DNA from: Spodoptera frugiperda
Lineage: Eukaryota; Arthropoda; Insecta; Lepidoptera; Noctuidae
DNA length: 64,000 nt
Assembly (NCBI RefSeq): GCF_023101765.2
Contig: NC_064239.1
Location: 9,617,315 to 9,681,314 of the forward strand
Reading direction: 5' to 3'
Positions 34,597 to 46,255 of this stretch are shown here, one piece after another. Positions within the stretch are counted from its first letter, which is position 1, and each line of letters starts with the position of its first letter. The position numbers and the translations under genes are program-made. The notes below the pieces were generated by a model. That model saw only the letters and a list, made by a program, of their open reading frames with translations, was not told where the DNA came from and searched no databases.

Positions 34597-35935
34597 GGGA
34601 CTTTTACACGAACGCACAGTGTTTTAGAAACCCTTGGGGTTGGACATTTTTAGCTAATAGCGTATATCGATGTAGTTAGTCCTAATAACACAAATTGCAA
34701 AAGAAACCCCATGTCAATTATTTTTAGTTTTCGAGAAAAAAAATACTAAAGTTGCTAATTCGGAGTGTGGTTTAAATAGGGTTTTCTTTTATGTTTCTTT
34801 TATCTTTAAAATAAAGAGCAAAATTTGATTTCCGTATTTTATCACATATATTTATGTGTTATTCAAGCTTTACAACACGTATGAATTGTTACTAGGTACA
34901 AAGATATTTGCAAAAAATCCAATTTTAGTTTCTATTTTTTATTTTTGTATTGACATAGTTTCCGCACGAAATCTTCATGGTAAATGATAGTTAGCCTTTT
35001 GTACTATGTACTTAAATTAAATCAGCCACATAATCCGTGGTATTACAAAATTATGTACAATTGAAAAAAAAACTAAGCGCCTTTATTATTACAAATAGCA
35101 AAGTCAACAATCAGCACTTTGCTTTTTAAATGATACAATCATTTTATCTAGAGAAGTCGACATTTTAGAAGATGATGATTAAAATAAATTCTTATTTAAT
35201 CTACCATATAGATATGTTTAATATATACGTGTTTTATTGTGTATTTCTTTCAATTACGTAGGTCCTAGTAATAGTCACCACACGATTTTTAATTGCAAAC
35301 TATCATGCCATGACTTTTGCTATATGGTAGATTAAATAAGAATTTATTTTAATCATCATCTTCTAAAATGTCGACTTCTCTAGATAAAATGATTGTATCA
35401 TTTAAAAAGCAAAGTGCTGATTGTTGACTTTGCTATTTGTAATAATAAAGGCGCTTAGTTTTTTTTTCAATTGTACATAATTTTGTAATACCACGGATTA
35501 TGTGGCTGATTTTTTTAAGGTACATAGTACAAAAGGCTAACTATCATTTGCCATGAAGATTTCGTGCGGAAACTATGTCAATAAAAAAATAAAAAATTTA
35601 AACTAAAATTGGATTTTTTGCAAATATCTTTGTACCTAGTTACAATTCATACCTGTTGTAAAGCTTGAATAACACATAAATATATGTGATAAAATCCGGA
35701 TATCAAATTTTGCTCGTTATTTTAAAGATAAAAGAAAAATAAAAGAAAAACCTATTTAAACCACACTCCGAATTAGCAACTTTAGTATTTTTTTTTCTCG
35801 AAAACTAAAAATAATTGACATGGGGTTTCTTTTGCAATTTGTGTTATTAGGACTAACTACATCGATATACGCTATAAGCTAAAAATGTCCTCCCCAAGGG
35901 TTTCTAAAACACTGTGGAACGTGTATGCCAGTCCC
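34597..35935. repeat. Long fold-back element: 614-bp arms, 110-bp spacer
   Basis: Left arm 34597-35210 starts GGGACT and contains GTTTTAGAAACCCTTGGGG; right arm 35321-35935 ends with CCCCAAGGGTTTCTAAAAC and AGTCCC. The arms are complementary along their whole length, in my reading about 95%, with only substitutions and small indels. The 110-bp spacer (35211-35320) is unique. No arm has a coding frame, so this is not a transposase gene. It could be a fold-back transposon, two head-to-head copies of one element, or a hairpin-RNA locus. No target-site duplication is visible beside GGGACT/AGTCCC. Confidence 0.9.
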
Positions 35936-36410
35936 ACCATACCTTATATTAATACATAATCTAACTAAAATGTAACCCAGCGAACATAAATACTTCGAAT
36001 TAGGTGTAGATTGTACAGAGATCGTTTTATGCATGTTTAAATAACAGAAATTTTACTTAGTGTGGATTATGCTTTCGGAAAACTTAATACAGATATTACA
36101 GTTCCAGATTCCCCTACCAATACAAACGATAATATTAACTGCTCATTTAAATGACTCTCAATTAAAATCACCACGCGTGGGTTTACATTCTCATACACAT
36201 TCTTAACTCAGTATCTGCAGCCACTTTGACCATATGCAGGGCCACTAATAACGTCGGAATATAATCATTAAGGCTACCGATCCTCGGGTGTTGGCCTCAC
36301 GCGGCTGCGATTTTCGTGCGGGCCGCCAACGATTTCCTTATTGCTAAGATCGGTTCCCAGAGGCCGTTTGAGAAGTATTGTTGCGTTCACGCAGACCTGC
36401 ATACAGGTTT
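35936..36410. other. Spacer with a GC-rich island
   Basis: 36270-36405 is GC-rich (CTCACGCGGCTGCG, CGTGCGGGCCGCCAACG) and contains a loose GTTGGCC/GGCCGCCAAC inverted pair. No gene supported. A frame at 36316-36501 enters the MITE and is rejected. Confidence 0.4.
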
Positions 36411-36412
36411 TA

Positions 36413-36818
36413 TACAATGTGATAGGGGTGGGACTTCTAACCCGTTAAGGCTGAGTACTACATCTAATTTTATCGACAAAAAAAATAATATGGGGGGTTG
36501 AACCCCAAATTGAAAATATTGAAAAATAGTGATTTTTTCGGTAAAAATAATTCACAAATGATTTTTTTCTCACCAAAACATTATCAAACATATGAAAAAA
36601 GTAATGAATTAGTTAGCCAAGGTTATTAGCTACCGTTTGTCGTTTTTTTCTACAACGCATACAACCTTTGATATCAAAAAAAGTAAAAAAAAATATTAAA
36701 ATAGCCATAATTATTAGGGGGAGGGTATTCGACCCCTTCGACCCCCGACTTTTGTCGATAAAATTAGATGTCGTACTCAGCCTTAACGGGTTAGAAGTCT
36801 CACCCCTATCACATTGTA
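36413..36818. mobile_element. MITE with 68-bp terminal inverted repeats
   Basis: Left end TACAATGTGATAGGGGTG and right end CACCCCTATCACATTGTA; 66 of 68 terminal bases pair (36413-36480 with 36751-36818). TA flanks both ends (36411-36412, 36819-36820), which fits a TA target as in Tc1/mariner-type elements, although TATA is an equally possible reading. The 406-bp element has no transposase. The inner part has mirrored GAACCCC/TTCGACCCC words. Confidence 0.85.
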
Positions 36819-36820
36819 TA

Positions 36821-38185
36821 TTAAGATATGCCTTACGTGCTTTTCTGGTTCTCTTGTTATTCAAATTTATCAGGAAATTTTCTGTTAGTAAATGCATTGT
36901 TTTGTTTGCGGTTTAGCGATATGGTCGCCCTGTTTACCTATGTTATTCATGTTTCCTTGAGTGTTGTAAGTCATAAATGGAGTTTAGGGATTATATTTGA
37001 CTAACGAATAAGCGGTATCTAATTTTCTGTTTATCTTGTTTGTGTGAAAATGTTTTGTCGCTTACATAGTTTCTATTGGTACATTGTTTTACGAAACTGA
37101 ATTAAAAGAGACCTATAATTATTATGATTGTAAAGTGATTGGAAAAATAAATACATATGGCTTTTCTGCAGTTTTTCAGATAAAAATTTCCTGCATTTTA
37201 CTAATTAAGTATTCTAATTTAATGCAGCCTAAGAATTAATTATTTCACACGTACATGAAGTTAGTTTGTAATATTCTAATTACATTATGTAGTGGTCAAA
37301 GGGGACTTCCATATACAGTATATTGAGTTTGTCGCTTCGTATACCTTATGTAAATACGGAGTGTGAAAGTAGTTATGTTCCTGCTCAATTAGACAAAGTC
37401 GGTTCACTAATTGCCGCTTATCTAATTGGTCCTTTTACTAATCGATGCTTTTTACTATTTAGGTCAGTCATTTGTTGCAAAGAAAGCTATTAGGGGTTTC
37501 CAACCTTTTCTTGATCTGACTTTACTGATTTTACGATTACTTTTACTTTTTTATGTGATTCCATGTAAGGTTTCTTCCAGCGTCGTGAGGTTTGTTCTCA
37601 TGAAAATAGTGACATTTTGATTATACAGAAATCAGTCGATCCTCTCTGTTGTGACTTAAATTTTATTTGATCTTCTACAGACGTATATTTTATTATGTGC
37701 TGTCTTATGTATATTCACTACACTTATTTAACTATTCCGATATCACTATGCTAGTCAAAACTCAAATCCAAAATATCACTTTTTTGAGTTAAACAAAAAA
37801 AAAACACATAAATAAATATGAAATATTATGTTACATAATATAACTTACACAGTAACAAGCCTACAGATTGAAATTTTGGACAATATTAATGTCCTACACG
37901 TTTAACACCTACGTCAATTTCCAAAAAAGCATAAGTAGATCTGTAGGTGACATTAACAGCTGCTTTAAGAGAATGCTTTTGCATTTGAGAAATTGTTTCG
38001 ATCCTTTTATGTTAATGTAATAATTTAAATGCTGGCTTTCTTTCAATGAATGGCATTTAAAAAGTTACATTGGTTTTTGTTGTTATTATTTAACTATATA
38101 GGTATATATTGTGGTGCATTATTATGCCAAGATAAGTCACCGGTTAAATTATTAGATAGGCTGATTGACTGGATGAAAACACTGA
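36821..38185. other. AT-rich spacer
   Basis: No repeats or genes recognised. The frame at 37426-37620 is hydrophobic but lacks an ATG-supported context or family match. Confidence 0.45.
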
Positions 38186-38430
38186 GTTTAGAATAAAGCC
38201 CGGTATATGGCAATAAGCTTGTCCTTTATTATATGTCACAAAAATTTAATTAGATTAGAAAACGTTTTATTGTATACCATAAAAATACAAAAGGACAAAC
38301 ATAAAAAATATAGTACAATGGGATGGGATATATATAACTACTTCGATGATTATACAAAATAATAAAATTTTTACTCCTTCGTGCCATTTGCCTTCGTGCT
38401 TACCTCTTGGAGAAAAGATAGGATTAGAAA
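38186..38430 (+). mobile_element. SINE family A, disrupted fragment
   Basis: GCCCGGTATATGGCAATAAG and CTTTATTATATGTCACAA match the family A body. An AT-rich piece of about 140 bp then intervenes, and GTGCCATTTGCCTTCGTGCT, TACCTCTTGGAGAAAAG resembles the 3' end. Confidence 0.5.
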
Positions 38431-40814
38431 AACGTTTAGCATGCATATTTTAAAATTACAAGAACGCATTTAAATAGTTACTATCTATAACTGTTTATTA
38501 ATTGCTTGCATTTCTCCACTGTTTAGTTAATAGGGTTTTATAAAATAATCGGGAGCCTGGTGTGTTAATAATATCCTCACGAGTTGGCTAATGTGCCCTC
38601 CATTAATAGTGGTTATAGAATTATTTCCGTCACGATACCGTTGTTGGCTGGACCCTGCGGCTGTCTTAAGAAAATACTTATTTTAATGAGTTTATACCTA
38701 TAGTATGTCTAATTGCCAGTTCAATACATAGGTAGCTATGCGAATAATCTTGTTAGGACTACGTTTATACTATTTGTGTGACGTAGTCTTCTCATAGCTA
38801 CCGTATCGTAAGACCAGATTTAAGTAGTCAAAAATTACTGTACATAGTGTATGTATAACATTTCTTTCCAACTATGGATTAACTAAATACATAGCGATAC
38901 ATAGACTACGGTGCTTTCTAATTAAAAATAATAACAGGTATTTAGATTGAATATCTATTCTCTAATTTTATAAATACAAAATTCTCATGAGACTTGCACG
39001 ATACAGAGAGTACACTATCATGTCGTTCCCCAAAATTTAAGCCATATATGGAGGCTCAGAATATATGAGTAGTCTTTCAACCCATAAAAGCAATTCAGAT
39101 TCATTGCAACGAATTTAAAATGTTTGTCATTCATAAACCCACTCCTTAATAATGTTATTATACAAATAGGGCCTTTTTATGCCTCATTGAAAATGCGTTT
39201 TGGATATTGGACGACTCAGTAGGGAAGCAAATAAATTAAGGCTCGGGATGTTAATAGTAAAAAAGTTATAAAAAGAAATCCCTAAAGGGTATGTGTACAT
39301 GATCTTGGGAAAGGTCCCAATCTGTGACCCTTCACAAATCAGGTTATACAGATATGTAGAATGAAGTTTGTTCTGGTTACTTTATTGGAATTTCGGATCG
39401 CGTACTTTGTACTAAAAATATATATTTTATTTCTTTATGTGGATAAGTTTTTGGTGTTTACATGAAGTAGAAGGTGGGTAATGAATAAAATATGTGCCTA
39501 TGTTGATAACAGCGTTCCACTCGTTTGGAATACTTTTGTAGTTTGCCTAATTTCTGTGGAACGAATTACTATATTTACTTAGTAAGTGCTGTGCTGATTG
39601 CTAACTGCCATCACATACATTATTTGAATTCATAAAACGATTAGCGCGAAGGACCAATATCATTAAAGGCTAAAGGACCAAACCTGTACCAATAATAAAA
39701 ATACAAGCATTAATATTTACAAACCAATAAACCTCAAACAATTTAAAGAGGAATTTAAACGGAAGCTGTTTGCAGATGTTCGCAGATGGTTGTCCCTGAC
39801 TGGTACTAATTACTTGGTTAATTGCAAGCCGGTCTTACTCTCACTTTCGACACGACTTTACTTAGCGACGTCGAACCGACAAATGAATGCGACAAGCCTA
39901 CTTGATGCGTTAACCAGGGCTGTCTGGACTATACATATTCTTAGTATTAACGGTTTCAAATAGTTCTTAAAGTGACATTCCTTGCTTGTCGTCAGGATGT
40001 TTATATTCGTTTTTTTGTTTCTCTAAATGGCGGATAAAAGGACCGGGTTGTCAATGTCACATAGGTCGGTGTTAAAATGTAATACTTATTTTAACTTATG
40101 TGTTGTATAAAAAGAAGTGACGCTTTTTAATAACTCAATGTCATTTAGAGCTTTATGTTATTTTAATTAAATATTCCAATTTACGCGTTTGGGTAGTCAT
40201 CAAAATCATAATATATTTGGTGTTTGACTGAATTGTGGACAAAAGGACCATAACCAGAAATATTACAAAGGCTTGTACAATGATAAGGTTGAAATATTCC
40301 AGTGCCATTTATCTAAAACCGACGTTTATACTGTTAGGAATAAATCATAAAACAATGCCAGGATGAAGTTAGAAACAAAAATGAGTTTACAGTTGTTACA
40401 ACAACATTTTTGGATAATGTGTTTTGAAGAAATTTGATATTTATAAGTGATTATCGAACGATAAGTTCACTTTTTAATTTGATGTTTAACATAAAAAAGC
40501 TATTTAACACATTTAATTGTATTTTAAAAACAAGCGAAACGATGTGACGAAATATAAACCTAACTGAGATACCTATTCAGCGCAATTTTTACGCTTTGCG
40601 TCTGTCATCATCATCATGTGGTTGCATAAAGACGCGCCACGTTTAAAGTCAATTGTCTATTTGCAATTTACATACCTGTATAAAAAGGGGTATTATACAG
40701 ACTGTCCTAAATATCAAAGTCAAGCCGGCAATGTGTAAACTGTAACGGCAAAAGATACCTATTGGTTCTTTTCTTTTTAATTTTTGGCTTAGAGTCAACA
40801 GGAGAGATAGAGGC
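38431..40814. other. Unique spacer
   Basis: AT-rich with no recognised element. 39760-39930 is somewhat more complex (GACACGACTTTACTTAGCGA). No gene supported. Confidence 0.45.
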
Positions 40815-40925
40815 ATTCCGCCGCACTCAGAGACATTTAATGATTACTAAAATTTTTTCTTAGTAGCGGTTTTGTGTCGAAAATAATTGCTAAGGGCTGG
40901 ATTAAGTAATCATTAAATGACTGTA
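40815..40925. mobile_element. Small MITE, family of 51761-51877
   Basis: The left end GCCGCACTCAGAGACATTTA plus ATGATTACT is mirrored by AGTAATCATTAAATGACTGT; the outermost right end is lost. The interior TTTTTCTTAGTAGCGGTTTT and GCTAAGGGCTGGATTAAGTA matches the copy at 51761. Confidence 0.75.
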
Positions 40926-41644
40926 TATTAAATGTATGTACGGCAGATAGAGTAAACAGATTTGGTCTATGTATTTAGCTTGTAACATGTAGTAGCTCAA
41001 CCATCCAACTATACAGCCAGCTAAAGATAATTATTGGAAAGACTTGATGTTCATTTCTGGGACACCGTTTATACGCAGCAATACGGTAGCCAGCTAATAA
41101 GGTGACTACTCTATCAAAAACTGCCACTGAGAGCGCAACCGTTTGATTTACAATTTTCATCTCGTTACGCTTATTACTGTCACCCCTGTATCGACCTACT
41201 GCGTACTGACTTACTGACTGACCGCCATTAACGTCACACACCGCTTGTAATTGGCATCAAGCTGTTACAGCACTCCTGCTCTATAAGGCGATTATTTACA
41301 CCCCAAGAATTTATGACAACAAATAATTTCGCTATCACTAATAAGGTATTAATTACCGAGCCAAAGTTTACGCTCCACGAAATACCCATTAAAAGTTAAA
41401 GTGATCTGTTAAATATTGCCCGTATCGAGTGAGTTTGATTAGTGGCGGACGTGAACTTTGAAAATTGATTTGTAATCTGTGAACTGCGGTTTGAACTCTT
41501 CGTCTACTTTGCGTGTGATATAGGATATCTATACATATAATAAAATCGTAGAAAAGTGCTGTCTGTACATTGAAAATAAAAATAAAAAAAATAGCAGGGG
41601 TTATTGTTATGTCGATGTCGAACCCAAAAATGTAATTTATTAAC
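40926..41644. other. Spacer
   Basis: 41020-41260 is of mixed composition (GACACCGTTTATACGCAGC; CGCCATTAACGTCACACACC) and holds an 88-codon minus-strand frame with no recognised family. No firm element. Confidence 0.4.
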
Positions 41645-41945
41645 TTTTTTTTTGTCTGTTTGTCTGTTTGTCTATGCGCGCTAATCTCAGAAACGGCTGA
41701 TCCGAGTTGGATGCGGTTTTCACGAATATATTGTGGGATGCTTAAATTTACATTTAGTGTTTGTTTCATGTCAATCGGTTCATAAATAAAAAATTTATGT
41801 CAAATTAAAGAATCACGTCGAACATTCTATGCTTATACCATTAATCTCCGCAACTATTTGACGGATTTGGTTGAAATTTGGTACAGATATAGTTTAGAAC
41901 CTTAGAAAGGACATAGATATATTTTTATTTCAAAAATAAAAAAAT
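41645..41945 (+). mobile_element. LINE/Helitron-type interspersed repeat, part
   Basis: Contains the TGTCTGTTTGTCTGTTTGTC run, GCGCGCTAATCTCAGAAACG and, further on, CTCCGCAACTATTTGACGGA and GGTTGAAATTTGGTACAGAT. This word order is typical of a repeat common in moths; class not certain. Confidence 0.6.
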
Positions 41946-41977
41946 AAAAATAAGAAATAAATTATTTATAAATAATT

Positions 41978-42277
41978 CTATGTCGATCGTTACACGACTT
42001 CGGTTCATGTTATTGTTTTAATTTATCGAAAAAAAGTAAATAAATAGTAAAAAGGTATGAAAAAAATAATATCAATATAATAAATTATTTAGTACAAAGA
42101 AAATGCTCTAACGGAGTATAGATAAATCTATGTCGATCGTTACACGACTTCGGTTCATGTTATTGTTTTAATTCATCGAAAAAAAGTAAATAAATAGTAA
42201 AAAGGTATGAAAAAAATAATATCAATATAATTAAACTTTTAGTACAAAGAAAATGCCCGAACGGAGTATAAATAAAT
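41978..42277 (+). repeat. Two-copy tandem repeat, exact 150-bp period
   Basis: CTATGTCGATCGTTACACGA begins both units (41978 and 42128), and both end in ATAAAT. Differences between units are few. The event appears recent and did not change unit length. Confidence 0.9.
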
Positions 42278-42820
42278 AATCCAAGTTGTCTTTATCCTCG
42301 ATAGATGGCGTTGGGATCGAAATAGATCGCGCTATGGTTTCGTTACATTCATTTGGTTGGGTATCGGCCGAGCGCTTCGGTACTATCGTAGAAAAAGTGT
42401 ATTATCAGTCGTATGATTATTTGTCTGTAGTGGTCCTGCTGTTTCGTATATTCTAAATTGGTTTCGTTGTATTTGTTACCCGACTGCGCCAGAAGGAGGG
42501 TTATGTTTTCAATTAATAAGTTTATTTGTTGGGTTTTCCTGGTTTTCTGGTTAAACTATTTAACGTAGGTTTAGTTTGATATCGATTATTAGTAGTTACT
42601 GTAGTTAGTTTTTTTAATAAAATTGTAAGTCTAATTTATAAATTAATTAGATTAGATTTAAGTCGTTTCTTTTAAATTATTTAGTTTAAGCTTGGTTATT
42701 ATAGCATAGAGGATAGGTTGTAATATAGTTTCTTTTTTAATTGTTATAAATTCGTAATTCGTAGCTTTCTTTAGTTTTAAGTTAGTTTAAGTCCGTTTTT
42801 AAACTATTTTTTCAATGCCC
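42278..42820. other. Spacer
   Basis: AT-rich, with a mixed patch at 42295-42400 (ATAGATGGCGTTGGGATCG; GTATCGGCCGAGCGC) that may be the end of the preceding repeat. No gene. Confidence 0.45.
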
Positions 42821-42823
42821 TAA

Positions 42824-43252
42824 GGCAGTTGTCCCACCGGCAACGATGAACGAGTAACGAGTAGAGCTAGAACTAGAAACGAGTTAAGCGAGACGTGGCG
42901 AGCGAGTGTGTAGTTCTGATATTTGTGTAGCTCGGCTATAAGCGAGTGTGCGAGTGAGGCGGGCGATTACTCGCACTACGATACGCACTGTAGAGAAATG
43001 ACCACTGGTTGCTCTCTCGGCGTTTGTTTTAATCGCTTGGCGAGTGTCGCCGAGCGAGTGTTATCTTTCATAGCTCTTGTCAACGTGACAAACTAGTGAA
43101 GCGAGCACTCGCCGGCAGTGTGAACAGTCAGCGATCAACTGTTTGTATATGCATCTCTTTTGTTTACACGGAAAGTATATCTATTGTACGTTTCTTGAGC
43201 GAGAAAATAGCCGATAGTTAGTCGTTCACTCGCCGTTGGTGGGACAACTGCC
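42824..43252. mobile_element. PIF/Harbinger-like MITE with many GCGAG motifs
   Basis: GGCAGTTGTCCCACC at 42824 is exactly mirrored by GGTGGGACAACTGCC ending at 43252, and pairing continues loosely (GGCAACGATGAACGAGT versus ACTCGCCGTTGGTG). TAA directly flanks both ends (42821-42823, 43253-43255), the 3-bp TWA target duplication typical of PIF/Harbinger. The 429-bp interior has no frame but about a dozen GCGAG/CTCGC words in both orientations, likely transposase-binding or structural repeats. It is much more GC-rich than the host DNA. Confidence 0.85.
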
Positions 43253-43255
43253 TAA

Positions 43256-43984
43256 GTGAGTATACATCTATTAAATTCAAACGCAGAGCTCATTATGTTG
43301 ATTTTTGAAGAGTTCCCTGGAATATCTTCCACATCTCATTTTTGAAGAGATCCCACGAGATCGGGAACTATGTGGTTCATTTAGTAATAAATTTTTGGTG
43401 ATAAAGGCTAGGGAGTGTGGGATTTTTACTTCACTAAAACCACCCCGGTGCACCCACAGTGCAACGTCTGATACGGGACATCCCAAGAGAGAACTAAGCT
43501 TTCATGTGCCTCAATTTGTGTGACTATTGTGCCACTGTCTTCCCTGAGGTCATTGGATAGCCGCTTAGAGCCCCCAAGTAAAGACGAGACCTATGGATTG
43601 GTAGACGTGTTTTAAGTACCTACATCTCCAAAACCAGAGGCATTACGATTACGATTACTTTGCTGTATTAATATTATAGGAAACTGAACGAGTGTACGTA
43701 CCTTCTTTAGTTTTAATTTGCTAAAAGGTTTATTTATTAGAAACAAACACTGTATATTCGCCATTATTGTTATTACTATCATTGTACTGAAATTGTATTA
43801 TCTATAGTTTACACAGACATTTATTGGGATAGACGAATATACACGTTTTCTTTTCTTATCGTAATGATGAGAATAAGATATAACTAGATTCTACGAAGGC
43901 TAACGCCACGGGCAATATCAAAAAATAATATGAACATATCTTGTTTGTCTTTATATCTGAGCGTAAAATAATACTTATTACAAA
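43256..43984. other. Complex unidentified segment, then AT-rich spacer
   Basis: 43265-43620 is of complex composition and open in frames on both strands (43305-43523 plus, 43277-43486 minus), and reads like transposon-derived sequence, with GAGATCCCACGAGATCGGGA and CGGTGCACCCACAGTGCAAC. I could not tie it to a copy elsewhere in the window. After 43640 it is AT-rich. Confidence 0.4.
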
Positions 43985-44135
43985 ACTAGCTTCGCCTAGC
44001 TCGTGTTGCCGCGTGATAAAAAGTGACCTATGTGTTATATCAGAATAATATAATCTTGATCCCTTCAGCGGTTTTCACATGAAGAAGTAACAAACATACA
44101 AACTGTCGTATTTATAACATTAAGATATAATAATG
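43985..44135 (+). mobile_element. LINE/SINE-type 3' repeat
   Basis: AACTAGCTTCGCCTAGCTCG, TGATAAAAAGTGACCTATGT, TGATCCCTTCAGCGGTTTT and AACAAACATACAAACTG follow the order of 17223-17400. Confidence 0.65.
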
Positions 44136-44965
44136 TCATAAAATAATGTCAAATATTAAGTAGGTACCGTATAAAACCTTTACTTTAATATAACAAAGTT
44201 AAATTCAAAATTACCACACTTTGTACGCACAATTTCACAACAAACATACCAAAAACAAATATAATCAAACTTTTCTTTGAGACAAAGTTACGCACATTTA
44301 TGCCAATTTGGACTTTATTCGCTAACTTTTGTAACTGAAATGAGACATTTTTAATTGCGTTCATTAAGACAATTCAATTTGTAAAAGGTTGTGGTTGTTA
44401 CTCAATGTTCTTTTAATTATTAACTTGTTAAACAATTTTGTGGCCAATCCACTGATAACGTAATTGGGCTTATTGTTTCTGACAAATTACACAACGAAAA
44501 AAATAATAAGATAAAAAAATGGCTTGCCTCACATCGTAAGAATAGTATAGCGTTTATAAGCTGAGATAAAGTTAAAGCCGTGTATCAACCATTTGAAATC
44601 TAGTTCTAAATCATTACAACTTAATAACTGTAAAACTCGTAACCTTTACTTCAACTTGAATTTGATACGGGACTTCACTTACTACACTACTTATTGCGCA
44701 TAATTGCGGTCAGTGAAGCATGACACGTCTATACTAAGCTTGCTTCTATGTTCAGCTATAGGTATACCTAGTTTTAAGTCTCAGTGTACAATTTAAAGCT
44801 CTTCTTATTCCACGAAGCAGACAACATATTATAAAACACTAACAATAAATCAGACGAGATTGACGGCGCAATAAAATTGTTTATGTAACTTGTCACGTAC
44901 GACACAAGTCTGGCAGGCAAATGAATCTGGTTAACGAAACCAATGAGTTTTTTAATCACAGGAAG
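44136..44965. other. AT-rich spacer
   Basis: No element recognised. A minus-strand frame at 44774-44959 (61 codons) has a mixed composition but no family or splice support. Confidence 0.45.
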
Positions 44966-45235
44966 CAGGGCCGGATTGAATACAGGCGGGGCCCGAGGGC
45001 CAATGGACTAATTTTATTTCGTTAGCAACTTTGACTTTGCCCCCAAGCCAAACCTTCACAGGACGGGGCCCATCTGGTAATTTGGACTTTTAATTCCATT
45101 CCTAGGTTAACAGGAAGGATTGTTAATTTACATGGGAGGCTTTGGAACGCCAGATTGTCCACACCACTCGATTCTGACGGCCATGACCGACCCCCATTGT
45201 AACCGAATGCAACTCGAATCGGAATCAATCGAGCA
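44966..45235 (+). mobile_element. Possible hAT-like element, one end only
   Basis: CAGGGCCGGATTGAATACAG is a typical hAT-type 5' end, followed by GCGGGGCCCGAGGGCCAATG and a GC-rich interior distinct from its flanks. The matching CCGGCCCTG end and 8-bp target duplication are not found, so the element is truncated or of another class. Confidence 0.45.
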
Positions 45236-46077
45236 CCAATGTTAAAAAACTCAATAAAAAACTGTGAGAGTCGTTCTGCTAGTGTTTGGGTGACAACACT
45301 TTAATCGAGTGTGCAATCGACTCCGCTCTATATCCGGAGCTGCATACTTCGACATTTTTAATTTCCGCAGTTTTGCTTTTCGATCGACATTTTTCTGTTC
45401 AATCTCAAGGTACAAGGAACATTAATAATGTTGCTATCTAAATGTATGAAGTAGAATTCCATCTCAAATAATATCACATTAATCTCCTGTCCTATCTTTT
45501 ATAAGGATCAGTAGTTTTAGAATTGCAATAATCTCTTACTAAAATATGAAGTAAATGATACTAAAGTATCTGTACCCTGGCACAAAATCACTCGGAAAGT
45601 GAAACTATGTTAAGGATTAAGACCGGTTGGTCGCACTACAGAAATAATTTCACGTAACACCCTTTGTTACGAACGGCACTGGCCACTGGTTCACCCCACC
45701 TCTAAAACAACATAGGTGAAAAAACACCTTAGTTATTAGAAAAACTGACCCAAATTGTATGCACGTATTCAGATCATTATTTATTTTATTTTCCTTGCAA
45801 CACTTTACTTATTAGGTAGGTACCGACTGTTTTTTGCATAATCTAATCTAATTCACGTTATATTTCGAAATTCAATAAATGCGTAAAGAACATTGAAATA
45901 TATCAGTTTTTAATATAAATCTAATCAAGAATTAGTTATGGTCGAATTTTAAATAGAAATCGACTCCTTGTTGATCCAACAGTTTGTAGTATTTATTTTT
46001 TAGTACGACATAGCAATAGTGAATTCAGTATTCAATTTACATTACCATGCAATAATGAGTGAGTATACTGCATGTTT
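45236..46077. other. Spacer
   Basis: AT-rich; 45600-45720 is slightly more complex (GACCGGTTGGTCGCACTAC; CACTGGCCACTGG). No gene. Confidence 0.45.
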
Positions 46078-46255
46078 GGCGCGGTGGCTGGGTAACCAGC
46101 TGCCGCGAAACGTGTAGCGGGTTCGATTCCTCCCTCTTTGTGTGATCGACAAATTGGAGTTTTGGATCTGGGTGTCATGTGTGTGCGAACTTGTATGTTT
46201 GTACCCACCCACGACCCAGAAGAAAATCCTAGTGTGGTCCTAGTGTGGTGTTTTT
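46078..46255 (+). mobile_element. tRNA-derived SINE, family B
   Basis: Head GCGCGGTGGCTGGGTAACC, perfect B box GGTTCGATTCC (about 46120-46130), body CGACAAATTGGAGTTTTGGA, GGTGTCATGTGTGTGCGAAC, TTGTATGTTTGTACCCACCC, end AGAAAATCCTAGTGTGG. Confidence 0.85.

Noticed and set aside
36316..36916. Several 61-94 codon frames on both strands
   Set aside because: They run through the terminal inverted repeats of the MITE, which explains similar peptides from both ends.
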